Shown here piece after piece: positions 1-9,430 of a DNA stretch of 50,330 nucleotides (position 1 is the stretch's first letter; each line of letters begins with the position of its first letter). The notes below the pieces were generated by a model. That model ran no database searches. It had not been told where the DNA came from and saw nothing but the letters and a program-made list of their open reading frames with translations. The position numbers were made by a program, and so were the translations under genes. The stretch comes from Anaerolineales bacterium (GTDB taxonomy: Bacteria; Chloroflexota; Anaerolineae; Anaerolineales; Villigracilaceae), in contig JAJTXU010000005.1 in NCBI GenBank assembly GCA_021462845.1, positions 1-50,330 of the forward strand, written 5' to 3'.

Positions 1-111
1 GAGCCTTGATTTCATTGGGTTTTCCTTGGTGACCGTCGTGTCATTTCGACAAGCTCAATGCAAGCCTTTGTGTTTGAAAAGAGTTATCCCGTTAAAAACG
101 GTAGAACCTCA

Positions 112-150
112 AAAACAAAATCCCGGGACGTTCTCCCGGGATTTTGTTTT
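112..150. terminator. Bidirectional rho-independent-type terminator downstream of gyrA
   Basis: AAAACAAAATCCCGGGA-cgttc-TCCCGGGATTTTGTTTT: perfect GC stem flanked by A/T tracts, just after the gyrA stop at 162. Confidence 0.85.
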
Positions 151-161
151 AACTACTCTAC

Positions 162-2681
162 TCAAATCAATTGTTGTTGAGGATCGGGCTTTTCCTCTTC
201 CATCATCGCCGCGCCCGCTTTTTTCATATCTTCCGCGGAAATGCGAGCCACCGATGCAACGTAATCGCCGTCCTGCGGCTTGATCAGATGCACCCCTTTC
301 GTGGCGCGTCCCGCCGTCTTCACTGTCTTGTTCTTGATGCGGATCGTCTGTCCGTTGGCGGTCATGATCGTGAGATCGTCATCCTGTTGAACGACACGCG
401 CCGAGACGATCTTCCCAATCTCTTTCAATGCTTTATGGTCGATGGTGGCAATGCCGCCGGTGGCGCGTCCCTTGGGGGAATATTCCTTCAACGGAGTCTG
501 TTTGCCGAATCCGCCGCTGGTGACGACCAAAAGCGACCCGTCTTTTTCGACCACATCCATGCTGGTGACCGCGTCATCTTTCTTGAGTTTGATTGCCGTC
601 ACACCTGCGGCTTGTCGCCCCATCGAGCGGACTTTGGTTTCGTTGTAACGCAGGGCTTGCCCATGTTGGGTGACGAAGATGAGATCATCCTTACCGCTGG
701 TGACGCGCGCCCAGCCCAACTGGTCACCGTCTTCCAGATTGACAGCAATCAAACCCGAGGGTCGGACGGAGGCGAATTCTTCCATGACCACGCGCTTCAC
801 TTTGCCGCGCGCGGTTGCAAGGATACAAAACCCATGCGCTGAAAAATCCGAGACGGCGATGGCGGCAGTGACGCGCTCATCGGCATTCAACGCCAGCACA
901 TTGACCAGCGGGATGCCCTTGGCGGTTCGATCCGCGTCGGGGATTTGATAGACCTTCTCACTGTACACTTTGCCGCGATCGGAGAAGAATAACATCGTGT
1001 CGAGGCTTCGCGCGGGGATGAGCGCGACTACCTCGTCTTCTTCTTTCGTTTCGAAGCCTTTCACGCCGCGCCCACCGCGACTCTGCGAACGAAACGCCGA
1101 CGCCGCCACGCGTTTGATATAGCCGCGCTCGGTGAGGCTGATGAGAACCGCTTCATCTTGAACGAGGTCGGCTTCGCTCAGTTCTTCTTTGGCTTCGGCG
1201 GCGATGCGCGTGCGGCGGTCGTCGCCATATTTTTCGGCGAGTTCGTTCAAGTCGGTTTGGATGAGCGTGAGAATCTTTTTCGGGTGGGCAAGCAAATCTT
1301 CAAGATATGCGATCTGCTCGGCAACCTGCTTGTGTTCCTCCTCGATCTTCCAACGTTCGAGCGCGGCAAGACGGCGCAACTGCATGTCGAGGATCGCCTG
1401 CGATTGCAGGTCGCTTAACTTAAAGCGTTTCATCAGGTTTTGCTTCGCAACATCGGCATCTTCCGATTCGCGAATGGTCTTGATGACCGCATCCAAATTG
1501 TTCAGCGCGATCAAGTAACCGTCAAGGATGTGTTGCCGCGCGCGCGCTTTTGCCAGGTCAAAATTCGTGCGGCGGACGATGACCACTTGCCGATGTTCGA
1601 TGAAAATTTGCAACGCGCGTTTGAGCGGAAGCGTGCGCGGTTCGCCATCCACGAGGGCTAGCACTTGCGCGCCGAACGTGGTTTGCAGTGAGGTGTATTT
1701 GTACAGCTGGTTCAGCACCTTCTTCGGTTGCGCTCCGCGTTTCAATTCGATGACGATGCTCATGCCGCGCTGATCGGATTCGTCGCGCAGGTCGGAAATT
1801 TGATCAATCTTGTCATCGCGCACCAGTTCGGCGATGCGTTCGATCAACGTTGTTTTGTTTACTTGATAGGGAATCTCAGTAATGATGATCTCATGCCTGC
1901 CGCCCTTCCCTTCTTCGATGTGAGCCATACCGCGCACGACAATGCGCCCCTTGCCCGTGCCATACATGGATTCGATTCCCTCGCGCCCGACGATGATGCC
2001 GCCGGTGGGGAAATCGGGTCCTTGCACGAATTTCATCAAATCTCCAACAGGGATATCATCCATCCGCTCGTGGTTATCGATCAAATAGTTGATGGCATTT
2101 ACCAGTTCGCGCAGGTTGTGCGGCGGAATGTTGGTCGCCATACCGACCGCAATGCCCGAAGTCCCGTTGAGGAGCATGTTCGGCACACGGGCGGGCAAGA
2201 CAAGCGGTTCTTCGAGTGAATCGTCGAAGTTGGGACCAAAGTCCACAGTGTCTTTATCTAAATCGGCAAGCAGTTCTTCCGCCAGTTTTTGCAGGCGGGC
2301 TTCGGTATAACGCATCGCGGCGGGCGCGTCGCCGTCAATCGAGCCGAAGTTGCCCTGCCCGTCCACGAGCAGGTAGCGCATGGAGAAATCCTGCGCCATG
2401 CGAGCCATACTCTCATAGACCGCCGAATCGCCGTGCGGGTGAAATTTACCCAGCACCTCACCCACGATACGGGCAGACTTTTTATAGGATGAATTCGAAC
2501 GCATTCCGAGTTCTTGCATGGCATATAAAATACGCCGGTGGACGGGTTTCAGCCCATCGCGGGCATCGGGAAGGGCGCGCGCCACGATCACGCTCATGGC
2601 GTAATCGAGGTACGCCGAGCGCATCTGGGCGTCAATATCTACGTGTTCGATGTTTCCAGACTGGGTGGTTTCTTCTGCCAT
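162..2681 (-). CDS. gyrA: DNA gyrase subunit A
   Basis: Motifs [46 protein letters not shown]-like boxes and C-terminal beta-pinwheel repeats. Start set at [16 protein letters not shown]; the ORF track extends further upstream. Confidence 0.95.
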   Translation of the reverse strand: MAEETTQSGNIEHVDIDAQMRSAYLDYAMSVIVARALPDARDGLKPVHRRILYAMQELGMRSNSSYKKSARIVGEVLGKFHPHGDSAVYESMARMAQDFSMRYLLVDGQGNFGSIDGDAPAAMRYTEARLQKLAEELLADLDKDTVDFGPNFDDSLEEPLVLPARVPNMLLNGTSGIAVGMATNIPPHNLRELVNAINYLIDNHERMDDIPVGDLMKFVQGPDFPTGGIIVGREGIESMYGTGKGRIVVRGMAHIEEGKGGRHEIIITEIPYQVNKTTLIERIAELVRDDKIDQISDLRDESDQRGMSIVIELKRGAQPKKVLNQLYKYTSLQTTFGAQVLALVDGEPRTLPLKRALQIFIEHRQVVIVRRTNFDLAKARARQHILDGYLIALNNLDAVIKTIRESEDADVAKQNLMKRFKLSDLQSQAILDMQLRRLAALERWKIEEEHKQVAEQIAYLEDLLAHPKKILTLIQTDLNELAEKYGDDRRTRIAAEAKEELSEADLVQDEAVLISLTERGYIKRVAASAFRSQSRGGRGVKGFETKEEDEVVALIPARSLDTMLFFSDRGKVYSEKVYQIPDADRTAKGIPLVNVLALNADERVTAAIAVSDFSAHGFCILATARGKVKRVVMEEFASVRPSGLIAVNLEDGDQLGWARVTSGKDDLIFVTQHGQALRYNETKVRSMGRQAAGVTAIKLKKDDAVTSMDVVEKDGSLLVVTSGGFGKQTPLKEYSPKGRATGGIATIDHKALKEIGKIVSARVVQQDDDLTIMTANGQTIRIKNKTVKTAGRATKGVHLIKPQDGDYVASVARISAEDMKKAGAAMMEEEKPDPQQQLI

Positions 2682-2919
2682 TTTTATCTCGTTAGAAGGG
2701 ATTTCGGCATAAAAAAGACACGAAGGACGTATTTCTGCGACTCCGCGTCTTAAGTAATGAAAGGTCTGCCTGATTTTTCTCTGATTATACCACTGACCCA
2801 CCCCAGTTTTCGAACCGCGAAGCCCGCAAAGAACACAAAGTTTTGATTTTCTTGCGGTCTGAGCGCCTTTCGCGGTGGATAAAAAAACCCGCCTCTCAGC
2901 GGATTTCAACCTGCTACAG

Positions 2920-3003
2920 TGCCGAAGGAGGGATTTGAACCCTCAAGAGATTGCTCTCACCACGCCCTGAACGTGGCGCGTCTGCCAGTTCCGCCACTTC
3001 GGC
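2920..3003 (-). tRNA. tRNA-Leu (anticodon CAG)
   Basis: Reverse complement GCCGAAG...CCACG-TTCAGGG-CGTGG...GGTTCAAATCC...CTTCGGCA folds as a cloverleaf with a long class II variable arm. CCA is not encoded. Confidence 0.93.
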
Positions 3004-3229
3004 TCAATTGCGTGTGAATTTTATCTCAAAGGCGGTTTTTGTCAACGCGGGATCGGTTACCCTGTTCAGGGCTTTCTTAAGGTCGCAGTAAACCACTTCA
3101 TTGGACGCGGATGCCACGGACTTTTCCGTAAAAAACGGAAGAAAATCCGTTTACTCCGTAAAACTTGTGCTGACGGTTCGTCTTTCGCTCACCGTGCCGA
3201 AGTATCCGCGTACGAAAAAGACTTTAAGA

Positions 3230-3316
3230 ACTCACCTTACGCAGAACGTCCCGAAGGTTTCCTTGAAAGTACCTTGTTGCGCCAAACCAACCTTCGGGAC
3301 GGTGCGTAACATCAGT
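3230..3316. repeat. Composite inverted-repeat element
   Basis: Ends ACTCACCTTACGC / GCGTAACATCAGT; internal stem CGTCCCGAAGGTT (3247-3259) / AACCTTCGGGACG (3289-3301). Confidence 0.7.
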
Positions 3317-3429
3317 TAAGCAGACCCTGACGGGAGAAGTTGGCGGAGAAAGAGGGGCTGCAGATCATGGTAAGATTCTTCATCAAACACAAAACCATAC
3401 AATACTATGATTCTTGGCAAGACTGATCC

Positions 3430-4401
3430 ATGATCTCATCCTCTGATCTCCTCCACCTCCCCTACACCCGCGACCTGACCGAGGCGGGGATTGCGTACGC
3501 GCTGAGGGCGTTGCCACACACGTACAATCGCATGGGCGCGTCGCCGTATGACAAGTTGCGAAGAACTGTCGCAAGCGTGGCGGTGGAGTTGGCGTTTCGA
3601 CGCTATCTTTCGGAGCAGAACATTCCCTTCGACGTGAAGAGCGCGGCTCCGTTCACGAACCCGGATCATTACGACGTGTTGCTTGGCGGGAGAAGATGCG
3701 GCATCAAGTCATTTTTCATTTCGCATCGCGAACAAATTTCAGAGATGAGGCGCAACCCGCAAGTGATATTGAACGCCCCCGCGCTCGTCCCTTCCGACCA
3801 GAACGCGGCGGAGGGACATTCGAATAGCGACATTTATCTCTTCGCGTTTTTATCGGGTCTCATCGCCGCGTCGCAGGAGGATTTGAAGAAAGCCATCAGC
3901 GCGGGACAGCCGCATTATTTGGTCCACGTGATGCCAGACTCGTGGATGAAACCCGCGCAATGGAATCCGCTTGGCGCGTTGGTCGTCAAGTCGGAGGCGG
4001 AGGAGGCGATCACGCTGGAGTTGGGCGGGCAGGTCGAAGGGCGAGAGATTCGTCCGCTTGAAGTGGAGATCCCGCCGCGCAGGCGAGTCGAAATCCAAGA
4101 CGATTTTTTCACGCTGGCGTACATCCACACAAAAACACAACCGAACGCGAGGGTGGGCATCCGTTGTTCCCAGCAAAACGAATTGCATCTCATCGGCGCA
4201 TCGGATTGGGGTAACATTTGGATCTATGGCATGGATATTTTGCTGGCTGGTTTTCTGACGCGCGAGGAGTTCAACCGCAAAGCCAAGCCTGTGCCGGAAG
4301 GCGCGCGCGTGTTTCAATATGAAAAGACGCGCGTCAAGAATCTCGCCGCGCCGGTGGTCGATCTGAAACCTGTCGCCGAATTACTGATGTTACGCAGTTG
4401 A
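3430..4401 (+). CDS. Hypothetical protein, possible degenerate PD-(D/E)XK-like fold
   Basis: 323 aa ORF. Segment VELAFRRYL...HYDVLLGGRRCGIKSFFI resembles the alpha-beta-beta nuclease core but lacks the second acidic residue. Confidence 0.6.
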   Translation: MISSSDLLHLPYTRDLTEAGIAYALRALPHTYNRMGASPYDKLRRTVASVAVELAFRRYLSEQNIPFDVKSAAPFTNPDHYDVLLGGRRCGIKSFFISHREQISEMRRNPQVILNAPALVPSDQNAAEGHSNSDIYLFAFLSGLIAASQEDLKKAISAGQPHYLVHVMPDSWMKPAQWNPLGALVVKSEAEEAITLELGGQVEGREIRPLEVEIPPRRRVEIQDDFFTLAYIHTKTQPNARVGIRCSQQNELHLIGASDWGNIWIYGMDILLAGFLTREEFNRKAKPVPEGARVFQYEKTRVKNLAAPVVDLKPVAELLMLRS

Positions 4402-4675
4402 AGCCAGTCTGATCTCCGTAACGCGACATTCATGTCGCTCTTGCTCAAGAACAACCTGAAAGGCGAGATATTGAACTTTTCTAAATTAATCGAGCAAAAA
4501 AACTAACCACTGAGACACGGAGACACAGAGAAAAACAGGTAAAAAAACTCCGCGACTCACATGTCCCGAGGATTTTCGGGAGTGTCTCTGTGGTTCAAAA
4601 TGAAGTGGAAGAATTGCTAGGTTTAATTGTTAACCTGCAAAATCTCGCATTACGACTTTACAGCGTAAGGTGAGT
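4383..4675. repeat. MITE-like segment with ACTGATGTTACGC / GCGTAAGGTGAGT ends and internal palindromes
   Basis: 13-bp end sequences match those of the 3230-3316 element. Contains GCGACAT-tc-ATGTCGC (4423-4438) and AACCACTGAGACAC/GTGTCTCTGTGGTT (4505-4595). Confidence 0.5.
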
Positions 4676-4707
4676 GAATTATTTGAACGCATAAAGGAAC
4701 ACACACT

Positions 4708-6096
4708 ATGAAATTAAAACGCATCGGCTTGGGGTTGCTGGTTTTATCCATGCTTTCGTGCAATTTCGTCACGCGGATGATCCTCCCCGCGACCGCCACG
4801 CCCGCGCCAACCGCAACACCCATCGCGACGCTGGCGCCATCGCAGACCCCGCTGGTCCCATCCTATATTCCGCCGGAGTGCCAGGCATCCGCGCCGTTCG
4901 CCACGATCTCGCCGGACCTTGCGCTGGCTCAACCCACCATCACATTCGAGCCGAACCCCGAAATTTCCAAAGACCTGCAAGTGGATGTGTTCGACGAACT
5001 CACAAAAAAAGTGGATACGGTATACGTGTACCCCGATTTCAACGGCAAAGATTGGACGGAGATCAAGGCGCGCTACCGCGCCAAGATCGAAGCAGGGCTG
5101 GATACCGAATCGTTCTACCTGGAAATGCAGGCAATGATCAACGAATTGGGCGACGAGCATTCGTTTTATCTTTCGCCGCTTGAAGTGAAAGCCTCCGAAG
5201 CGGAATTGCGCGGCGAAAACGATTATGTAGGCGTGGGCATTTTCTCCCTGCCCGACCCCGAGCGGCAGATCATCTCGATCATTTCCACCTTCCCCAACTC
5301 GCCCGCTGAACACGCGGGAATCAAACCTCACGACAAGGTTATCGCTGTGGACGGCGTTCCCCTGCAATTCGATGTCGACGCTACGCGCCAAATTCGCGGA
5401 CCAAAATGTTCGGCGGTGACGCTCACCGTGCAAACGCCGGGCGAGGCGCCGCGCGACATTATGTTGATTCGCGCGTCGATTCAGGGAAACTTGAACATCG
5501 TTTCACAACTTGCGCCTACCACCGATGGCTCGAAGATCGGCTACATTTTCATCCCCACTTTTTTCGATGAAACGATCCCCCCGCAGATCAAAGAGGCAAT
5601 GGAGGCGTTCGGTCCGCTGGATGGGTTGATCCTCGACGTGCGCTTGAACGGCGGCGGGAGCAGTTCGGTGGTGGACCCGATCTTTGAGTTATTCGTAGAT
5701 GGAACGCTGGGAAAGTTCGTCAGCCGCAACGATTCGCGGACGCTTAAGATCAAAGCGGACCCGATAAACAATTCACAGACCGTGCCGATCATCGTCATCG
5801 TGAGCGAGGATACCGTCAGTTACGGCGAGATCTTTGCCGGGGTGTTGAAAGACCTGGGTCGCGCCAAAGTTGTCGGGCAGACCAGCCTCGGCAACGTGGA
5901 AGTCTTGCACGGCTATGATTTTGACGACAACTCGCAGGTGTGGATCGCCTCCGAAACATTTTACTCCGCCACTTCCGAGACCAATTTCGAGCAATCGGGG
6001 ATCATCCCAGACGTGGAAGCCTTCGCCGAATGGGATTCGATCACCTTCGAGACCGATCCTGCCGTCAAAGCGGCGGTTGAGTTGCTGGGGCATTGA
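4708..6096 (+). CDS. S41-family peptidase with PDZ domain, lipoprotein
   Basis: Lipobox-like MLSCN; PDZ SPAEHAGIKPHDKVIAVDGVPL; S41 core LDGLILDVRLNGGG and TVSYGEIFAGVLKDLGRAKVVGQTSLGN. Confidence 0.85.
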   Translation: MKLKRIGLGLLVLSMLSCNFVTRMILPATATPAPTATPIATLAPSQTPLVPSYIPPECQASAPFATISPDLALAQPTITFEPNPEISKDLQVDVFDELTKKVDTVYVYPDFNGKDWTEIKARYRAKIEAGLDTESFYLEMQAMINELGDEHSFYLSPLEVKASEAELRGENDYVGVGIFSLPDPERQIISIISTFPNSPAEHAGIKPHDKVIAVDGVPLQFDVDATRQIRGPKCSAVTLTVQTPGEAPRDIMLIRASIQGNLNIVSQLAPTTDGSKIGYIFIPTFFDETIPPQIKEAMEAFGPLDGLILDVRLNGGGSSSVVDPIFELFVDGTLGKFVSRNDSRTLKIKADPINNSQTVPIIVIVSEDTVSYGEIFAGVLKDLGRAKVVGQTSLGNVEVLHGYDFDDNSQVWIASETFYSATSETNFEQSGIIPDVEAFAEWDSITFETDPAVKAAVELLGH

Positions 6097-6172
6097 CCCC
6101 TCCGCCGCTCTAACGGCAGGAGGGGCGGGTCGAATTAAATTTGACTCATTCGCCTCTGGTACACTTTTTCGC

Positions 6173-7423
6173 ATGACAAAAAGAAATATTGCATTGAGCG
6201 CCGCAGGGGTGATTCTGCTTGCCGTTCTGTTGTATCAAATCCCCGCGATCAACAGTCGTTTATCGTGGCGGTTTGAAGTTGCGCGCACCTACGTCAAAAA
6301 CATGATCAACCCTGTGGGCGATGTGCCGACGGCGATCCCGCAACCGACGAAAATTTCTACGCCGACAATCGCTGTTCAATCAACTTCGACGACTGACCCA
6401 CAGGGCGCAAGCGGAGTCGTCACTACGGAGATTCCGCCAACGCCGACACTGGCTCCGCCTCCCGCGCAGGCGTTCATCGCCTCGCCTCCGTATGAAAAAC
6501 AGACCGCCAACAATTGCGGTCCTGCCGCGCTTTCGATGATGCTTCACATGTTCGGCTGGAGCGGATCGCAAAAAGATATTTCCGATGTGATCAAACCCGT
6601 CAACGGCGATCGCAACGTCAACCCCGAGGAAATGGCGTTCTGGGTTCGCAATTACGCGGGCTGGCTCCGCATCGAATACCGCGTGGGCGGCGACCTCGAT
6701 ACCCTCAAGCGACTCCTCGCCGCGGCGTATCCCGTCATCGTCGAATCTACCACCGCGCTCAACCGCGAAGATTCGGGCTGGGTCGACGATGATCTCTGGG
6801 CGGCGCATTATCTGCTACTCACCGGCTACGACAACGCCGCGCAAACCTTCACCGCGCAAGATACCTATCGCGGACCCGACAAAAAAATTTCCTACGAACA
6901 ACTCGAGTCGGAATGGAGGCCGTTCAACTATTTATACCTGGTCGTGTATCTTCCCGAGCAGGAGGCGGAGATCAAGACGATCCTCGGTTCCAACTGGGAC
7001 CCGGACCTGAATCGCCAGCGGACGCTGGAACTCGCCCAAGCCGCCACAGCCGCGGATCCCTCCGATGCGTTTGCGTGGTTCAATGTGGGAAGCAATCTCG
7101 TCTACTTCGAGCGCTACGACGAAGCCAACGCCGCATACGACAAATCGCGCGAACTCGGTTTGCCCCAGCGGATGTTCCGCTATCAATTCGGTCCGTTCCT
7201 TGCCAACTTCCACGCGAATAGAAACAACGACCTGCTCGCGCTGACCGATTACGCGCTTCAACGCACTGAGATGTCTGAAGAAACCTGGTTATGGCGCGGT
7301 TGGGCACTGTATCGCGATGGCGACCTCAACGGCGCGATCAAGGCATGGCGCAAGGCGTTGTCTGTCCATCCCGGTTATGAAGACGCGTTGTACGCGCTGA
7401 ACTTTGTCGGCTCGACGCCGTAA
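6173..7423 (+). CDS. C39-like papain-fold peptidase with C-terminal TPR region, membrane anchored
   Basis: N-terminal TM; NNCGPAALSMMLHMFGW catalytic Cys motif; HYLLLTGYD His motif; TPR-like C-terminus. Start reassigned from the ORF-track start at 5870. Confidence 0.82.
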   Translation: MTKRNIALSAAGVILLAVLLYQIPAINSRLSWRFEVARTYVKNMINPVGDVPTAIPQPTKISTPTIAVQSTSTTDPQGASGVVTTEIPPTPTLAPPPAQAFIASPPYEKQTANNCGPAALSMMLHMFGWSGSQKDISDVIKPVNGDRNVNPEEMAFWVRNYAGWLRIEYRVGGDLDTLKRLLAAAYPVIVESTTALNREDSGWVDDDLWAAHYLLLTGYDNAAQTFTAQDTYRGPDKKISYEQLESEWRPFNYLYLVVYLPEQEAEIKTILGSNWDPDLNRQRTLELAQAATAADPSDAFAWFNVGSNLVYFERYDEANAAYDKSRELGLPQRMFRYQFGPFLANFHANRNNDLLALTDYALQRTEMSEETWLWRGWALYRDGDLNGAIKAWRKALSVHPGYEDALYALNFVGSTP

Positions 7424-7492
7424 TGCAAACTTCAGTTTGTATGAATCATAAAACTACGCCTTGCGAAACTATGGCGCAAAATAAATTTTGCG
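7424..7492. repeat. Paired palindromic element
   Basis: CAAACT-tc-AGTTTG (7426-7439) and CGCAAAAT-aa-ATTTTGCG (7475-7492), starting directly after the stop at 7423. Confidence 0.6.
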
Positions 7493-7507
7493 TTACGAGA
7501 TTGCCTC

Positions 7508-8452
7508 ATGAAAAAAATTCTCCTAATTCTCTTTGTATTCATTACGGCATGTTCAAACACCACTCAAACCCCCGCGATTGAGCCAACCTCGCCGCCCTCG
7601 CCTACAAGCGCGCCGACCTTCACGCCCGTCCCTGCGGTAACAGCCGAGGTGACTGCGCCCAGCCCCACATCCACGCTGGAAGCGCAGACCTTCCGCGTCT
7701 CCTCTGTGGATGGGATGCCTCAAGTCTACATCCCCCACGGCGTCCTCCACATGGGCGGATACGACGTCCGCGCCGCGCCGGATGAATTTCCCGCGCACGA
7801 TGTGACGCTGAACGCGTTTTGGATGGATCAACTCGAAGTGACAAATGCGATGTATGCGTTGTGCATGAGCGCGGGCGCGTGTGATCCTCCGCAGAATCTC
7901 GGAACAGCGAGGATTGCCAATTACTTTGGCAATCCTGTATTCAACGATTATCCTGTAGTCTACGTTACGTGGGGGCAGGCAAAAACATATTGCGAATGGG
8001 CAAACCGCAGACTACCCGCCGAAGCCGAATGGGAACGCGCCGCGCGCGGTGATGATCTGCGAACTTTTCCATGGGGCGAAGATAAACCCGACTGGCGATT
8101 TGCCAACTTCAACATGCTCGTGACGGACACTTCGCGTGTGGGAAGTTATGCCATGGGCGCAAGCCCGTTTGGCGCGCTGGATATGGCGGGCAATGTGGCT
8201 GAGTGGACGAACGATTTTTACGATTTCGATTACTACCTGACTTCGCCGTTGCAAAATCCGTTCGGACCCGAATCGAGTTCGAGTCTAAACCGCGTGGTGC
8301 GCGGAGGCAGTTTGGGCGATGCGGAGATCAACATCCGCGTGTCGAAGCGTTCGTCGGTGCAAGGATCGAATTTGAATGCCGCGCCGGGATCGGAATCCTA
8401 TCTTGGCGATTTTTCTCCCCGCATTGGGTTCCGCTGCGCGCAAGGCGAGTAA
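7508..8452 (+). CDS. SUMF1/FGE-sulfatase-domain lipoprotein
   Basis: Lipobox TACSN; MGGYDVRAAPDEFPAHDVTLNAFWMDQLEVTNAMYALC, RRLPAEAEWERAARG, RVVRGGS, GFRCA. Confidence 0.88.
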   Translation: MKKILLILFVFITACSNTTQTPAIEPTSPPSPTSAPTFTPVPAVTAEVTAPSPTSTLEAQTFRVSSVDGMPQVYIPHGVLHMGGYDVRAAPDEFPAHDVTLNAFWMDQLEVTNAMYALCMSAGACDPPQNLGTARIANYFGNPVFNDYPVVYVTWGQAKTYCEWANRRLPAEAEWERAARGDDLRTFPWGEDKPDWRFANFNMLVTDTSRVGSYAMGASPFGALDMAGNVAEWTNDFYDFDYYLTSPLQNPFGPESSSSLNRVVRGGSLGDAEINIRVSKRSSVQGSNLNAAPGSESYLGDFSPRIGFRCAQGE

Positions 8453-8456
8453 TTGG

Positions 8457-8486
8457 CTGATGGTATGCAGTTGAAGCCTTTCTGAT
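8457..8486. repeat. Dispersed repeat, second copy of the 4384-4413 sequence
   Basis: CTGATGGTATGCAGTTGAAGCCTTTCTGAT vs CTGATGTTACGCAGTTGAAGCCAGTCTGAT, 26/30 identical by eye. Confidence 0.6.
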
Positions 8487-8497
8487 GTGCGCAAGAA

Positions 8498-9190
8498 TTA
8501 TCTTGCCTGCGGAGGCAATTTATTCCCCTCGCCCAACTTCGTCACTTCCACCCATAACGAACCCGCCAGTTCATACCCGATCAAGTGATTGTTCGGCTTA
8601 ACCTGCAAATTGAGCGGACCCTTGAACGGCGCGCAACTGAACAGGTGAAACCTTACCCCGGGCACCAGCCCCAAATCGGCGAAGTAGCGGAGTTTATCAC
8701 CGTCGTGAGTGCGCACCCGAGAGATGACACAATCTGACCCGGACGGAACTTCCAATAAATTAACATCCTTCAGCGCGGGCATCACGCCGTCTTTAGACGG
8801 TATCGGTTCGCCATGCGGACAGCGCGTGGGGTGTTCTGTAATTTCGTCGATGCGATCCTCGATTTGATCGTTGACCCCCAACGCGAATGAATCCGAAATC
8901 TCATGCGCTTCGTCCCAGCCGTATTTCATCACTTTGACAAGGAACACTTCCACCAGCCGGTGACGACGCAGTGACGGCATGGCGATCTTCTCCCCTTTTA
9001 TTGTCAGCCGCACGCCGCGATATTTTTCGTGATCAAGATAATGCAACTTCTTCATCCGCGCGACCATACGCGCCGTGGCTTGCGCGGAGGAATTTGCGTG
9101 TTCCGAAAGCTCGGTTAACGCCACAAATTGCGAATCCTGCTGTAACCTATAGATTTCCGCCGCGTATCTCTGCATCGCCGGTGTAGACAT
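8498..9190 (-). CDS. DtxR/MntR-family metal-dependent transcriptional regulator with FeoA-like C-terminus
   Basis: N-terminal HTH (YAAEIYRLQQ...VALTELSEHANSSAQATARMVARMKKLHYLDHEKYRGVRLTIKGEKIA), dimerisation helices HRLVEVFLVKVMKYGWDEAHE, FeoA-like SH3 tail. Confidence 0.88.
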   Translation of the reverse strand: MSTPAMQRYAAEIYRLQQDSQFVALTELSEHANSSAQATARMVARMKKLHYLDHEKYRGVRLTIKGEKIAMPSLRRHRLVEVFLVKVMKYGWDEAHEISDSFALGVNDQIEDRIDEITEHPTRCPHGEPIPSKDGVMPALKDVNLLEVPSGSDCVISRVRTHDGDKLRYFADLGLVPGVRFHLFSCAPFKGPLNLQVKPNNHLIGYELAGSLWVEVTKLGEGNKLPPQAR

Positions 9191-9236
9191 CAAAACTTCT
9201 CCAAACGCACAAGGGTCATTTTCCAAGAGAAAAAAA

Positions 9237-9259
9237 TTCACCCTGGGTGAAACAGGGTG
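9237..9259. promoter_or_regulatory. Candidate operator upstream of the DtxR-family gene
   Basis: TTCACCC-t-GGGTGAA overlapping CACCCTG-ggtgaaa-CAGGGTG, just downstream of a minus-strand TATAAT (9274-9279). Confidence 0.45.
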
Positions 9260-9392
9260 TCTCAGCGGCACAGATTATAACATCGGCATTCGGACAACTT
9301 AAATCGTATTTAGGAGATTCAAATCCAACTCTTCCCACTCCTCTGGCATTTCTGCGTGATGGACGGAAAGCCGCGATTTCTTCCAATTGAAG

Positions 9393-9425
9393 AACCTTGC
9401 GAAGGTTGAGAACCTTCGCAAGGTT
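9393..9425. repeat. CCTTGCGAAGGTT palindromic element, copy 1
   Basis: AACCTTGCGAAGGTT-gag-AACCTTCGCAAGGTT, 15-bp perfect arms. Confidence 0.9.
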
Positions 9426-9430
9426 TTCGT

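Noticed and set aside
26-283. Short ORF at the left edge
   Set aside because: Spans the gyrA terminator hairpin and antisense gyrA; no coherent protein features.
171-842. Long ORFs antisense to gyrA (and similar ones such as 1728-2219, 4744-5433, 43936-44811)
   Set aside because: Mirror frames of strongly recognisable coding genes in GC-rich DNA; compositionally biased and without motifs.
3101-3319. 72-aa ORF between tRNA-Leu and the 3430 gene
   Set aside because: Runs through the inverted-repeat element 3230-3316; likely spurious translation of repeats.
5870-6172. Long N-terminal extension of the C39-like peptidase ORF
   Set aside because: Overlaps the S41 gene in another frame; the signal-anchor start MTKRNIALSAAGVILLAVLL at 6173 is more plausible.
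7508-8452. FGE-fold protein as a diversity-generating retroelement target
   Set aside because: The C-terminal RGG...GFR architecture fits the fold, but there is no reverse transcriptase, template repeat or accessory gene in the window.
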